A stretch of 64,000 bases of DNA from Ailurus styani (GCA_002007465.1 LNAC01001944.1:853-64852), one strand, 5' to 3'; positions 10,719 through 22,097 are shown, numbered from the stretch's first letter. Numbers and translations: made by a program. Notes: generated by a model from the sequence alone, not told the origin.

Positions 10719-11089
10719 AGAAAAACAGAATATTTTAAAGCGGTCAAATTACCTGAATTAAAATTTAACTAAATTACTAGATTTATAATACTAAATTTTG
10801 GTATGAATATGAGGTAATGAGAATTCTCAGAGAGTGCTATTAGGTGTGACTGCTTTGCAAAACTCTAGAGTATAAACTGGTTTAATCACTTTGGAAGACA
10901 TTTTAATAAAACAGGAAAGTTGAAAATGTACTTGCTCTATGACCTAGTAATCTCACTCTGAGAAATACACTTTAGATTTATTTTTATTTTCAAACATTTT
11001 CTTGAAATCACAATGCACAGAAAAAAAATCCATGCTGCATCAGACAAAGTAGACATAAACACACAGATGTAATGTAGTTCACCAAATAT

Positions 11090-11470
11090 TACTAGCTCCC
11101 TGCCTTCTTGCTACATGATCGTTAAATAAGTCCTCCCTGCTCACAATTCTTAGTCCCATTGAGACTGTGTCAATCATATGATGAGTTTTGGCCAGTAAAT
11201 GGTGAGCAGAAGTAATGTGTATCACTTCTGTGAACAAGTTTATTTGTCTGCAAGATTTTCTGTATTTTTTCCCCCACCGTAGTAACTGGAGACTCTTGAG
11301 GTGTTGCTTGCTTACTCAGCCTTTGTCCTCGAGTAAGGAGATATAGAATAGAGCCCTCAACCAACCCAAAATGGACATAGAGAATGACTAATAAATAAGT
11401 CTTTGATTTTACCAACCACTTAAGATTTTGGAGGTTTTGATCCTGCAGCATTACATGGCCCATAATGAGT
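11090..11470 (+). mobile_element. MaLR-type (MLT1-like) LTR
   Basis: The order TTTTGGCCAGTAAATGGTGA, AGAAGTAATGTGTATCACTT, CCAACCCAAAATGGACATAG, AATAAATAAGTCTTTGATTT and CACTTAAGATTTTGGAGGTT follows the sense strand of ERVL-MaLR LTRs (gacttgctttggccaatgga ... ttttaagccactgagatttt). Solo, highly diverged, no coding part. Confidence 0.65.
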
Positions 11471-11486
11471 ATTACAGTTTTCTTAC

Positions 11487-11990
11487 TTTTATTATGTACA
11501 AGAACTAATACAACTGACCTAAAATTTAGCATATTAAAACAAAACAAAACAAAACCCCACATTTCTTTGCTCATGATTCTATATTCTGGCCTGGACCCCA
11601 CTGGGAAGGTTATTTTTTGGTCTCCCAGGTCATTCATAAAGAAGCATCACCTGGAGGTTAGACTGGATCTATCCGATCAACATTGGCTCTGGTTCCTTGT
11701 GCATCACCTCAGTCAGAATCTGAACTACCTTGGCCTCTCTCTCTTCATGTAGGATAAATGGATTTCTTCACATGGTAGCTCAGGTCTCTCAGAACAAAAG
11801 AAGAATATGCCACACCTTTTCAAAGCCAGCCTTCAGAACTTGGAAAAAATACTTCATCCCATTTTATTGGCTAAAGCAAGTCATAAAGCCTGACCATGTT
11901 AAGGGGAAGGAAATAGATACCATCTCTATATGGGGAGGAGGCATGTACTAGGCCAGGAGGAATTGTTGATCATCATCTGTGTGGGCCATC
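11487..11990 (-). mobile_element. MaLR-type LTR, tail-to-tail with the previous one
   Basis: The plus strand begins ATTTAGCATATTAAAACAAA (the antisense of ttgttttaagccactaaat), then TTGCTCATGATTCTATATTC, and ends TATTGGCTAAAGCAAGTCAT ... GGAGGAATTGTTGATCATCA, the antisense 5' part of the same LTR class. The longest frame in the window (155 codons, 11170-11637 minus) spans parts of both LTRs and is a chance frame. Confidence 0.6.
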
Positions 11991-12017
11991 TACAACATTC
12001 TGTGTTATGAATCCTAG

Positions 12018-12088
12018 TATTCTATTCTATTCTATTCTATTCTATTCTATTCTATTCTATTCTATTCTATTCTATTCTATTCTATTCT
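12018..12088 (+). repeat. (TATTC)n pentanucleotide microsatellite
   Basis: 71 nt of uninterrupted TATTC units, about 14 copies, ending where TTCTG breaks the pattern at 12089. Perfection over this length implies ongoing length change. Confidence 0.97.
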
Positions 12089-12690
12089 GTCTTAATCTAT
12101 TTTGCCATTGTTTAAAATGATAGTCTTGATATAGGAAATTGACTCGATAACACTCTAATGGGTTTAACACAGTTCTATAAACACTGCCCTAGAAAAGCCA
12201 GCACATATGGACCATAATTATAGAAGAGTGCTATAATGTCTACTGAAGCATTGTTTGTAAGAGCAAATTTTGAAAGCATCTTAAATGTCCCTCAAGAGGA
12301 AATTAAATGTGTAACATATTATTTTTTCATATAGTAGAATATTGTTCATTTCTTTAGAATGACTGAATGATAGATACATCAAAAAATACTACATAGGTAG
12401 ATAAATAGATTGATGGATACATGTCGAATACAACGCTGAGTGAAAACATCACATTTTTAAATAGAACATGCAGCATAATAGTATTTATCTTATTAAAAAC
12501 ATGCAAGGTAATGTAACACGTTACTTATAGATATGCAGATGCACATGTAGAAGATTTCGTATCAAATTAATAAAAGCCGTTGCCTTTGGGGAGGAAGGGT
12601 GTAGAATGGGAATGAGTAGAGAAATAGAATTTAAAATTTTTATATTCTTCCATTGTTTTCACTGGAATTAAAAATAATAAAATGTAGAAG

Positions 12691-13128
12691 AAATCAGAGA
12701 AGGAGACAAACCTTAAGAGACTTTTAACCACAGGAAATAAAATGAGGGGCATGCCTGGGTGGCTCAGTTGGTTAAGCATCTGCCTTTGGCTCAGGTCATG
12801 ATCCCAGGGTCCCGGGATCGAGTCCCACGCTGGGAATCCTTGCTCAGTGGGGAGCCTGCCTCTTCCTCTGCCTGCCACTCCCCCTGGTTGTACTCTTTCT
12901 CTCTGACAAATAAATAAATAAATAAAATCTTAAAAAAAAAAGTAACTGAGGGTTGCTGGAGCAAGTGGATAAGGGGATAGGGAGGGTACGTGTTGTGATG
13001 AGCACATGGTGTTATATGCAATTGATGAATCACTGAACTCTACTTCTGAAACTAATACTACACTATATGTTGATTAATTGAATTCTAATAAAATAAAATA
13101 AATAAATAATAAAATGTCAAAAATTTAA
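12691..13128 (+). mobile_element. Carnivore LINE-1 3' end, split by a SINE
   Basis: Left part: GGAGACAAACCTTAAGAGAC then TTTTAACCACAGGAAATAAA. After the SINE it resumes as GTAACTGAGGGTTGCTGGAG, GTGATGAGCACATGGTGTTA, ACTGATACTACACTATATGT-like text and an AATAAAATAAAATAAATAAA tail. This is the 3' UTR of carnivore-lineage L1s. Confidence 0.85.
12746..12941 (+). mobile_element. Can-SINE inserted in an L1 3' UTR
   Basis: Head GGGCATGCCTGGGTGGCTCA, middle GGTCATGATCCCAGGGTCCC, tail AAATAAATAAATAAATAAAA. It separates AGGAAATAAAATGAG from GTAACTGAGGG in the host L1, which dates it after the L1. Confidence 0.94.
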
Positions 13129-13157
13129 AATTTGGGGATATTGAGTAATTTTATTTT

Positions 13158-13358
13158 TTCAGGTGTTTTTTCTTTTTAGAGAAAGAGAGCACACTATGGG
13201 GGGGGGGAAGGGAGTGGCAGAGGGAGAGAGAGAATCTTAAACCAGGCTCTGTGTCCAGCATAGAGTCTGACATGGAGCTCAAACACATGACCCCAAGATC
13301 ATGACCTGAGCCGAAATCAAGAATACAATGCTTAACTGACTGAGCCATCCAGACACCT
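13158..13358 (-). mobile_element. Older Can-SINE
   Basis: Antisense body with AGAAAGAGAGCACACTATGG, a G10 run at 13199-13208, CCAAGATCATGACCTGAGCC and a diverged head TGAGCCATCCAGACACCT. It faces the plus-strand copy at 13392 head to head, about 30 bp apart. Confidence 0.88.
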
Positions 13359-13391
13359 ATTTTTCCAGTATTTTTAAAAACCAGAACGATG

Positions 13392-13579
13392 GGGGTGACT
13401 GAGTGGCTCAGTGGGTTAAAGTCTCTGTCTTTGGCTCAGATCATGATCTCAGGGTCCTGGGATTGAGCCCCACATCGGGCTCTTTGCTCAGCGGGGAGCC
13501 TGCTTTCTCCTCTCTCTCTGCCTGCCTCTCTGCCTCCTTGTGATCTCTCTCTGTCAAATAAATAAATAAAATCTTAAAA
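13392..13579 (+). mobile_element. Can-SINE
   Basis: Near-complete copy from GGGGTGACTGAGTGGCTCAG to AATAAATAAATAAAATCTTA. 15-bp target duplication: AAAACCAGAACGATG (13377-13391) and AAAACCTGAATGATG (13580-13594), two mismatches. Confidence 0.94.
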
Positions 13580-13599
13580 AAAACCTGAATGATGAAAAA

Positions 13600-15115
13600 T
13601 ATCAGAAGAGTATTATAAAAATATATAAATAATAGTGAAGATACTTCTTTTTTCAGATAATTATTTTTATTAATTATATTTTGACTCCTCCTAGAGGATC
13701 CAGAGAGTCTGGTTGGAGCACTGACACTTGTCAAGAATTTAAGAACTTGAGCTTGTGGGTATTTTTGCAAAAAGGTCAGTTGCACAAAGAACTAAAAAGA
13801 GATTAGGTTTCAAGTTCCTATAGAGAAAAGGGGTCAAAAGCAAGGAAGTCAATGTCAGCTATTAATCAGTGAATGAAAAAGGTGTCAGAAATGGGAGACA
13901 AAGCAATCATGAGCTTTGTAGACTGGGTAGAGTAGGCAATGAAAGGAAGTCGAGTCAGAGCAAGGTCAGAAATGAAGATCCACAGTTGAAGGTTCTCCTT
14001 GAGAAGAGGACTCAGTGCACTGAGTTTTGTGAGTAGATAGGCCTGGTTTGAAGACCCTGGGCTGGGGCCGGTGGAATCACATACTCTGGTGTTTTCATCC
14101 TGAGTCAAGTGGTTGCTGTCAGAGCTTCTCTGGAATACTTTGTACAGCAACCAAGTTGCTGTTCTTATGGGAATAATCAAGGTGGGTGCTGAGAGAGTCT
14201 CACATGTTCAGAGCTCTAAAAAATAAGTGGCAATGAAGTGATTTCCTGTCCGGATAAGACACAGGCCACTTGTTCCCATCAAGCAGAATTGGCAATAGTG
14301 AGTTAAGGTAATCATGTTAGTTTGTCAGCTGGCTCTCATGGACTCTGAGACACCACCGTCTGCTAGTGTTGCCTTGGCTTTCCTGACGTGTTTAGTCTTT
14401 CTTCCAAGGTAAGAGGGAGGTCATTTAGTGATCAGTCTGAATGAAGACTGGAAGCAGGAGGGAAGTTGTCCATTTTCTCTCTCTTTTTCTCAAGATTTCT
14501 GAGAATTACGTTGATCCCAAGAGGTGTGCCCAAGGGAACAGGAATTACTGGTGAATTACCAATCAAGGTGAAGAAAGAGAAAATGTCAGGTAAATGTTAT
14601 CTGTGTGTTGTTTACTTAGACGTTTCCCTGAGGGAAGAGGGCTAAATCATTGAGATTGAGTGAGTGGTTTTGCAGCTCTGTAATTCCTCTCTGCTGACAA
14701 CTGTCGTTGTAACCTTGTATTTGACATTTAAACAGCACAGTGCTGAAGAAACATAGTGAAAGTTCTAGAATGACTAGCTCTGCTTTGCCTTACTGACTGC
14801 ATCTACCTGAATTTATCATTAATGCACGTTGTCTTTTCTGCTGTGATCCAAGTTTTTCCCAACTTGTGATCTTTCCTCTGAGATTTCTCACTAAGGTTTT
14901 CTATTGTTAGTCTATTCAGGCATGAAGCCTCGAGCATGTTTTGTGAGGGAAAGTCCCCATCTCCCTAATTCTTGATATCATTCTGGTGGTAGGAGGGAGA
15001 GAGAATTCCCAGTAAGCAGCATTCTTTCCCTCGTGGCTTGGGAAAAATTAGTGGCTTCAGTATTTTTCAAAGAAAGTGTTGTGATCTATTTGTAGGTTCA
15101 TATATACTAGTTCTG
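13600..15115. other. Unassigned sequence
   Basis: Moderately GC-richer stretches around 13.9-14.8 kb. The 104-codon minus-strand frame at 13866-14180 has no recognised product. No repeat family identified. Confidence 0.45.
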
Positions 15116-15117
15116 GT

Positions 15118-15245
15118 TCATTAATATATTAATTCATGTAAATATTTATTAAAGATTTATTGACTACCTACCACAAGTGAGAATTTCACTGTAGTGTGTA
15201 TAGACACCTGGATTTCCATAATAAATAAACAGACACTTGAAAAAA
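15118..15245 (-). mobile_element. LINE-2 3' end, weak
   Basis: TTAATTCATGTAAATATTTA, TTTATTGACTACCTACCACA and later TAAATAAACAGACACTTG parallel antisense L2 (tcattcaacaaatatttattgag ... aacaaaacagaca). Confidence 0.5.
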
Positions 15246-15479
15246 ATGGAACTATTTTTTACAACTCATGAAATCGGTGGACGAAAAGTGCTTAAGAACT
15301 CCAATACATAAGCCATGTTTTGAGGTAGCTGGTGCTTTCATGAAGAACAGATGACCAGACTGAATGTAGCCTAGAGAGAGATGCACGGCTCCTCTAGGTC
15401 TGCTCTTTTGGCCATGGAAGCTATCTTTATGAGTTTTTGTTTTGTTTTGTTTTGCTTGATAATTTAAAGCAGGAAACTT

Positions 15480-16100
15480 CACCTTCTAGGAAGATAAAGT
15501 AGATGCCCTGTTCTCTATTCCTCTCGCTAAGTAGCACTAAAATCCCTGGATATTGGGTATAAAACAAATGTGAGAAGACTTTAAAAGGTAGTACCTTTAA
15601 AAGAAGGCAGACGCCTTAGGAATATGGGGACCCAAACAACAACATGGTGGTGAGTTCTCTCTCTCTTTTTAAATCTCCTTTATTTTAGGCTTAGAGTTGG
15701 AAGAATTAGGTACCCCAGAAACACCTAGGGAGTACAGATGCAAACAGCCTCAGCAGAAGCCTGCTCTTCTAGCCAAAGGGGCATCTTAGCAAGACAGAAG
15801 GATGTTTAAACATTAACTTCTGCAGCCAAACCCTGCAGGACAAACACTGGCTCCACCCACCTGCACCAAGCTGTTCTCCTATTGCTTAAAAATGACCTGG
15901 GTCTTTCCCTGTGAGTCTAGATGCAGCCTCACACTCTTCAGTACCATGCTTCAGGCAGCTGTTGCCACCTTGCTTGTATTGACAAAGGCAGTCAACCTGT
16001 TGGTCAATGTTCCACTATCTATTAACCTAAAACAGCTGTTGCTTCTGGTGTCTACATGGGGAGCAGGCCACAAAGGTGGTTCATCTAGTTTGCTCTCACA
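15480..16100 (+). mobile_element. Probable old LINE-1 5' region
   Basis: CACCTTCTAGGAAGATAAAG, TGGATATTGGGTATAAAACA, GACCCAAACAACAACATGGT, TTCTGCAGCCAAACCCTGCA and CCACCCACCTGCACCAAGCT follow what I remember of ancient L1M 5' UTR sequence. If so, this is the unusual 5' rather than 3' part of an old L1. Subfamily not determined. Confidence 0.45.
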
Positions 16101-16109
16101 CCTCTAGGA

Positions 16110-17565
16110 TACATCCCCCATGTGTTACTCTCTCTCTCCATCTTTCACATCTATTCTCATTTGAAGTGATGGTATTTGTGAGATAAGTTATGTTTTTTCT
16201 GGAAAACTTATAAATTTTAAAACACAAGCCTTGAGAATTCATGTCCTAGAGGAACAGAAGTTAAAACAATCCTTAGGAGAATTGAAATTAGGTACATTTT
16301 TATTTTTATGGATACAAATACAAAAAGATATCTTACATTTCATGTTTTTAATGAGGACCTTAGAGTCAGAGAAACGATTGTGTGTATTTATTAAAAATGT
16401 GTTGAGAGAGGCCCATATTTTTGGATTATTCTCTAATTCCTTTTGGGTTTATGAAGCCTGCCCTAGGCTGTTTCCTTGGTGTGGCTAAATGTGTGAGTGC
16501 TTGCAATATCTATTGCTTCTTCCTCTACCTTACCCAGAGAAAAACAAAACCTGTTTGAGATGGTAATGAATGAAACTAAATATCCTTGCTGTCCTAGTCT
16601 TTGTGGCAAGCAGCATGCAGGATAGTTATGGATAGGGTCAACTCCAATGAGATGTAAATGAGATTACACCAAGACTTTCCGAGAAAGCTTGATCTTCCTG
16701 ACCCTGATACTGTCCCTCTTCCTTCCCTTCTCGCCTTGAATGCAGGCATGGTGGCCTCATCTGTACACACGACTTACAAATCGTGATGGAAAGGCTAAGA
16801 GAATCACAGACACATTTACCCTAATACTGAAGTATTGAGTCAATGCCAGGAGCCACTTACCTCCAGACTTTCATTTTATGAGAAAAACAAACCCATATTT
16901 TTAAGGCAATGTAGTTGGGGTTTTTTGTAGCTTGCAGCCAGATAATAGACTGGACTTACTGTAAATGTCCACAGGAGATTATGCTCTTTTCTAAAAGATG
17001 GAGGGACTTCTCAGTTCAATAAGAATTGAGACAAACTTTCACAAGGGAAGTCTGAGGATGTAATCATGGAATAGGAAGAAATACCTAAAATAATTCCAAG
17101 TCAGAAATTAGTAGGCTGAGTCTGAGAGACATGTAAATCACACTGAGTATGTGAGCATATAACCCTCGACTCTCCCTAGAAGAGATTGTATAGCTTGTAT
17201 CAGATTTCGAATTGTGTCTCCTCAACACCAATACTGGTAAAGCAGTGAATAAATACTTTCAATGAGTAGTAAGTGCATACTGCTTCTGTACATACCATAC
17301 AGCTTTATTGAGAACCTATTATTCTCTGACCTCATTCTGAGGTGTTAGAACATAAAATGTCCATAAGAGATTTTCTTTGTACTTAAGGAAATGGCAGATC
17401 AATGCATCAAGTTTCATGTAAACAGGTAATCTGAATGTTGTAAGTAATATCTTTTTTTTTTAATAACATACTCAAGGACAAATTACCAGAGTTGGTTGGT
17501 GGACTTCAAACTATGAGCATAGCAAACAAAGACAATAGCAACTGCAAAGCACAGGCTCATACAAA
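16110..17565. other. Unassigned sequence
   Basis: No repeat recognised. The 85-codon plus frame at 16231-16488 is short and has no familiar motif. Confidence 0.45.
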
Positions 17566-17569
17566 GACA

Positions 17570-17840
17570 GGGATGGAAAAAAAAAAAAGGATGTGAGAGT
17601 AGTTAATATGTAAAACATAAGAGAAGTGGTGGAAAGAGAGGAGTTAGATTTAGATTAAATTATGAAGGGTGGTATATAGGGAGTTAAGAAGTTGGGATTT
17701 TAGGATTTTATTCTACTGACAATGAGAAATTAACATGGATAGATAAGCAGTGAAGTGAAAGCTCAACTTTGTTTTTAGCAAGAGAGTTCTAGAATCAGTG
17801 TGAATAAAGACTACCTCCAGAAGAGAGGAAAAACAGAAGA
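17570..17840 (-). mobile_element. LINE-2 fragment
   Basis: AATTATGAAGGGTGGTATAT, TTGGGATTTTAGGATTTTAT and TCTACTGACAATGAGAAATT follow antisense L2 (atcatgaagggccttgtagg ... tttggattttattctaagtg). Confidence 0.6.
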
Positions 17841-17992
17841 TTGTCATGGTTGTCTCAGCATAAACGCTGAAGGTATTTGGCTTGGGATTCAGAGTAGTTA
17901 GATATGGAAGAGTCCTTAGGAGGGACAGTATGTGATATCTTATGAAAAGCATAAGAAAATAGAATAGCATTATTGGGCTTGCAACACTTTTG

Positions 17993-18537
17993 GCTCATTC
18001 ACAGATATGCATTGAGTGGCAAAAAATCTGAGTTACCCAGCATGGATGATACCAGCTGAAGTGAAATAAGGTGATTTTCTGCCTTCTTGTTCTAGCTTTC
18101 ATACTGTAAACAAGTATCCTTTTCACAATGCACTTAGTGCTACATTTCTCGCATTTTGTACTTTCTGTTGTTGATTTCACTGTTAAAATGGCTCCCAAGC
18201 TTAATGTTGAAGTGCAGTTTAATGCTCCTAAGTGCAAGAAAGGTGTGGAGCTCCTTAGGGAGAAAATGTGTATCAGAAACGCTTTGTTCAAACATGAATT
18301 TTAGTGCTTTGGGCCATCAATTCCATGCTAATGAATCAATACTATCTATTAAATATGGTGTCCTTAAACAAAAACACACATAAAACCAGGCTAGGTATTG
18401 ATAGGTTGACAAAAATGTAACCAGAGGCTTTCAGGAACCTAACCCTGATTTTCCCCTTGGAGCACTGATTCAGCATTTGCTAATTCATTGTTCACAGCAA
18501 TTTTATAGAACGTAACTACTAATAATGAAATCAACTT
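17993..18537 (+). mobile_element. TcMar-Tigger/MER2-type DNA transposon remnant
   Basis: Continuous similarity to the Tigger group as I remember it: TGAGTGGCAAAAAATCTGAG, TTCATACTGTAAACAAGTAT, AATGGCTCCCAAGCTTAATG, ACCAGAGGCTTTCAGGAACC, then the end TTATAGAACGTAACTACTAA. Tigger elements move by a DDE transposase with a CENP-B-like DNA-binding N-terminus; part of that region is preserved (separate entry). The central catalytic part is absent, so it is an internally deleted copy. Confidence 0.75.
18188..18370 (+). pseudogene. Broken Tigger transposase N-terminus (CENP-B-like HTH)
   Basis: A start codon at 18188 opens MAPKLNVEVQFNAPKCKKGV and the frame ends at a TAG at 18302, 38 codons in. From about 18276 the similarity continues in another frame as CSNMNFSALGHQFHANESIL, which parallels the helix-turn-helix part of Tigger/CENP-B-type proteins (the S-Y-S-x-V-x-R-x-F-N-V-N-E-S-T pattern). 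One frameshift therefore separates the two parts. There is no DDE catalytic region in the copy. It is a fossil with no expected protein product. Confidence 0.65.
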
Positions 18538-18544
18538 GTATATA

Positions 18545-18735
18545 TCATAGAATTTTCAACCTAGAAGAGACATTTGAAATGATCAAATTCAGTGCCTTTA
18601 TTACACAGAAGAAACTGCAGTCTGAAGGTGTAATATGAAGTACCCAAGACTGTATACTTATTTATCACTGAGATTGGACAAACATTAGGACTCTTAATTT
18701 CTTCTTCAGTGGTTTTTCCACTTCACAAAAATGTA
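18545..18735 (+). repeat. Ancient repeat, same class as 7495-7680
   Basis: AGAAGAGACATTTGAAATGA with GATCAAATTCAGTGCCTTTA, then ACACAGAAGAAACTGCAG and a TTCTTCAGTGGTTTTTCCAC end. Class name not recalled; strongly diverged. Confidence 0.4.
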
Positions 18736-19052
18736 AACCTTTAAACAGAGTACTGCTATGGATGGAATATTTGCATCAAAGTGTTATCTGATTTGATTTC
18801 CTCTTATCAATTGGAAGGAGAGCTGATAGACACATGTAATGAATCATACACGAGATAATTTCTGCTCTGCTCCCGTGCCTTCATCAAGACTGATGGTAAA
18901 TTTGTGTGATTTCAGTCTGAATTTAGATAAACTCAGGACCTAAGAACCTTTCAAAGATGACTAGAAGGAACTGTCATGCACATACACCTGTGCTAGTCGA
19001 AATACAATGTTTCTAATACCAACCATCAGCTTTTTGGGAGGTCATAATCTAG

Positions 19053-19262
19053 TGCAGGAGTCAACAATCTATGAGTACAGGTCAAATTTGTCCCACTGCC
19101 TGTTTTTATAAATAAAGTTTTATTGAGACTCACCCAATATTTATGTATTGTTTATAGCTTTTCCCATGCTGTAACTGTATAACTGAGTAGTTGTAACAGA
19201 GATTGTATGACCCTTTGTATTTACTGTCTTGCCCTTTATGGAACACATTTGCTGACCCAAGG
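19053..19262 (-). mobile_element. hAT-Charlie non-autonomous transposon (MER58/MER3-like)
   Basis: TAAATAAAGTTTTATTGAGA, TTGTTTATAGCTTTTCCCAT, TGAGTAGTTGTAACAGAGAT and ATTTGCTGACCCAAGG follow, antisense, a common mammalian hAT repeat of which a second copy lies at 39781-39975 in the other orientation. Exact family name uncertain. Confidence 0.7.
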
Positions 19263-19264
19263 TC

Positions 19265-20095
19265 TAGCCTATAGCACGAACGTTGGTGCCAGTTTTCCAT
19301 GTAAATGGTTTGTGATGACAGTCTTTGGAAACATTTCATCAGTTGTTTTGCCCTTAACTTGTGATTTAAGATATTCCATTGAGGAGCCTTATCAAAGTGT
19401 CTAGATGACATGAGAGGATTATCTTTTGCTATTTGGTGTCATCCAAAAATCTGAATCAATTTAACAAAAGTGATCCATAACTCATTTTAGCACTTACTGA
19501 ATTACCTGTCAGTCACCTGACTTCCTCAACTCAAGGACTACAGTGGTAAGATTCTAAATCTACAATGCATTGCCTGCCTTAGCCCATCCTTACCAGCTGT
19601 CAACACTACCTGAACCAATTGTTACTGTGGCTGTCAGAGCTGACATTCGAAATCAGCAACAGGACAGAATTAACTTCCCAAGTGTCTTTCCTGTTGCATA
19701 AGCATATGTAAGAAATGCTTTTATTTAGCTTAGTGACATTTGCTACCCCAGTACTGACAAAACATCGTGTCTAAACAAATGTTGATTGCACAGATTCATC
19801 TTCCCATGATAATGAATGTTAACAGCAGAGAGATAATTATATAATAATCTCAAAACCACACACAGTGACTTTTGCTTAATGGAATTACTTGAGAAAGAGT
19901 GTTTTAATTTTGTAACCTGACACTTCAATGAAAAGAATACTGTGGTAAACATTTTAGCAGAGCTTCCTCTATATTCTGATTCTTGTTGAAATGAGCATTG
20001 TCTGCATGGAGGCTTTCTGAGTGTTTAAAAATTTCGTTTCTTCATTAGCATATTATGGCTAAATTAACACATCATTTCAGTTTCTTGTTAGTCTT
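19265..20095. other. Unassigned sequence
   Basis: No repeat recognised; open frames are under 70 codons. Confidence 0.45.
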
Positions 20096-20301
20096 TTTTT
20101 TAAAGATTTTATTTATTTATTCATTTGACACAGAGAGAGAGATTACAAGTAGGCAGAGAGGCAGGCAGAGAGAGAGGAGAGAGGAGGAAGCAGGCTCCCT
20201 GCTGAGCAGAGAGCCCAATGTGGGCCTCGATCCCAGGACCCTGGGATCATGACCTGAGCCGAAGGCAGCGGCTTTAACCCACTGAGCCACCCAGGCACCC
20301 A
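20096..20301 (-). mobile_element. Young Can-SINE with perfect target duplication
   Basis: Antisense copy from TTTAAAGATTTTATTTATTT to TGAGCCACCCAGGCACCCA. Target duplication AGTTTCTTGTTAGTCTT at 20079-20095 and 20302-20318, 17 of 17 identical. Confidence 0.96.
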
Positions 20302-20513
20302 AGTTTCTTGTTAGTCTTAATAGATATCTTCAGTAAAGAAGGTTTAGTGCCCCAAATGGCTATTTTATTAGAATTAATAATTTTATAAAATCTTTGTCTT
20401 TGAATCTGCTAGGTATGGAGTAGAGAGAAGTGGGGTAGTAGGGCTTGGGGTAATCAGACAAAGTATGAAAAAATATTCTCTCCTGGATATAGACCAGAGA
20501 ATATTTTTTCAGA

Positions 20514-20679
20514 CTTTTTTTTTTTTAAAGAAAGTGTGGGGGAGAGAGAAAGAGACTCTTAAGCAGGCTCCATGTCCAACATGGGGCTTGATGCAGGGCT
20601 TGATCCCAGGACTCTGAGATCATGACCTGACCTGAAATCAAGAGTCAGATGCTTAGCCAACTGAGGCACCCAGGCACCC
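20514..20679 (-). mobile_element. Older Can-SINE
   Basis: Antisense, with the usual AAGATTTTATTTATTT reduced to a T run and TAAAG; keeps GAGATCATGACCTGACCTGA and GAGGCACCCAGGCACCC. No clean target duplication. Confidence 0.85.
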
Positions 20680-22093
20680 TTTCCTTAGAATCTTTCTAAG
20701 GATTATAGGAATAGCAGGTAAGGAATAGAGAAAGATAACATGTCTTAGGTTTAAACACTATAATGAGGAAAGAATGACAAGGGTATGGATCAAGACTGAA
20801 GGTGAACATACACAGAAATTAACCCAATATGTATTAAAGATTCAAATGTAAGACCTAAAATTGTAAATCCTAGAAGAAAATATCCTGGGTGAACTTGACA
20901 TCAGTCTTCGCAATGGTTGGTTTTTTTTTGGTTTTTTTTGTTTTGTTTTTTTGATTTGACACCAAAAAGCAAAGGAAATGAAAGGAAAAATAAATAAGCA
21001 GGGCCATGTCAAACTAAAATCTTCTTCACACGGAGGGGAAACAATCAACCAAATGAAAAGGTAACCTATGGAATGAGAGAAAAAATTTTCAAACCACATA
21101 TCTGATAAGGGATTAATATTCCAAATAATACAAGCAACCCATAGAACTCAATAGCAAAAAACCAAACAACTCATTAAAAAATGAGCACTAACTTGAACAG
21201 ACATTTTTCCAAGGAAGACATACAGATGTCTAACAGGTACATCAAGAGGTACTCAACGTCACTAATCATTAAGGAAATGCATATCCAACCGCAGTGAGAT
21301 ATCACCTCACACCTTTTAGGTGTTATCAAAAAGAGAAGAGATAACAAATATTGGTGAGGGTGTGAAGAAAAGGGAACCCTCGTTCACTGTTGGTGGAATG
21401 CAAACTCGTACAGCCACTTTGGAAAACAGTATGGAGTTTCCTCAAGAAATTAAAAATAGAACTGGCATATGATCCAGCAATACCACTCATAGATGTATAT
21501 CCAGAGGAAACAAAATCATTACCTTAAAAAGATAACTGTATTTTCAAGTTCATTGCATCATTATTCACAATAACCAACATATGGAAACAACCTAAGTGTC
21601 CACTGACAGATGAGTGGATAAAATGTGATTGATGATTGACAGATAGATAGATAGGGACAGAGATAGATATATGTACACACAAAAGAATGTTATTTAACCT
21701 TCAAAACAGAAGGAAATCCTGTCATTTACAACAGCATGGACGAAACTGGAGGATATGATGCTAAGTGAAATAAGCTGAACAAGGAAAGACAAATGCCACA
21801 TGGTATCAGTTATATGTTGAACCCCCACATAAAACTTAGAGTAGAAAAGTGGTTTCCAGGGTCTGCGGGTGGGGAAAATAGGGAAAGGTTGGTAAAAGGA
21901 TACAAATTTTCTACTATAAGATGTAAAGGGTCTGAGGATCTAAAGTCTAACATGGTGTCTATAGTTGATAACACTGCACTGTATAATTGAAATTTGGTAT
22001 GAAAGTAGAACTTAAATATTCTCCCCAAAATAAAAGAAAGTAAGTATGTGAGGTGATGGATGTGTTAATTACCTTGGCAGAGAGCATTCTTTT

Positions 22094-22097
<4 letters not shown>

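Larger units (their letters stand above)
7830..12690 (+). mobile_element. Large decayed LINE-1 (ORF2 and 3' region), fragmented by later insertions
   Basis: Ordered L1 ORF2-derived text runs left to right: AAATGACAAATCTACCACCG with GTGGGAGATTTCGATATACC (about 7850), GGAATGCCAGAATCGTTTAA (about 8655), TCTATAAGTTCAATGCAATG (about 9494), GAATATATAAGAAAAATCCA (about 10292), CACTTTGGAAGACATTTTAA (about 10889) and AAATTTTGAAAGCATCTTAA (about 12265). Frames are broken throughout. Interruptions: SINEs at 8180, 9212 and 10558; the opposed LTR pair and microsatellite at 11090-12088; and an unrecognised piece at about 9770-10040. It is most likely one old L1 (L1M class), but separate fragments in the same orientation cannot be excluded. 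Confidence 0.65.

Noticed and set aside
11170..11637. 155-codon minus-strand open frame, the longest in the window
   Set aside because: It runs across two opposed LTRs and through an AAAAC-rich run; the peptide has no coherent domain and overlaps non-coding repeat sequence.
12018..12088. Repeat array that might suggest CRISPR
   Set aside because: Five-base units without spacers; eukaryotic microsatellite. No array with regular spacers exists in the window.
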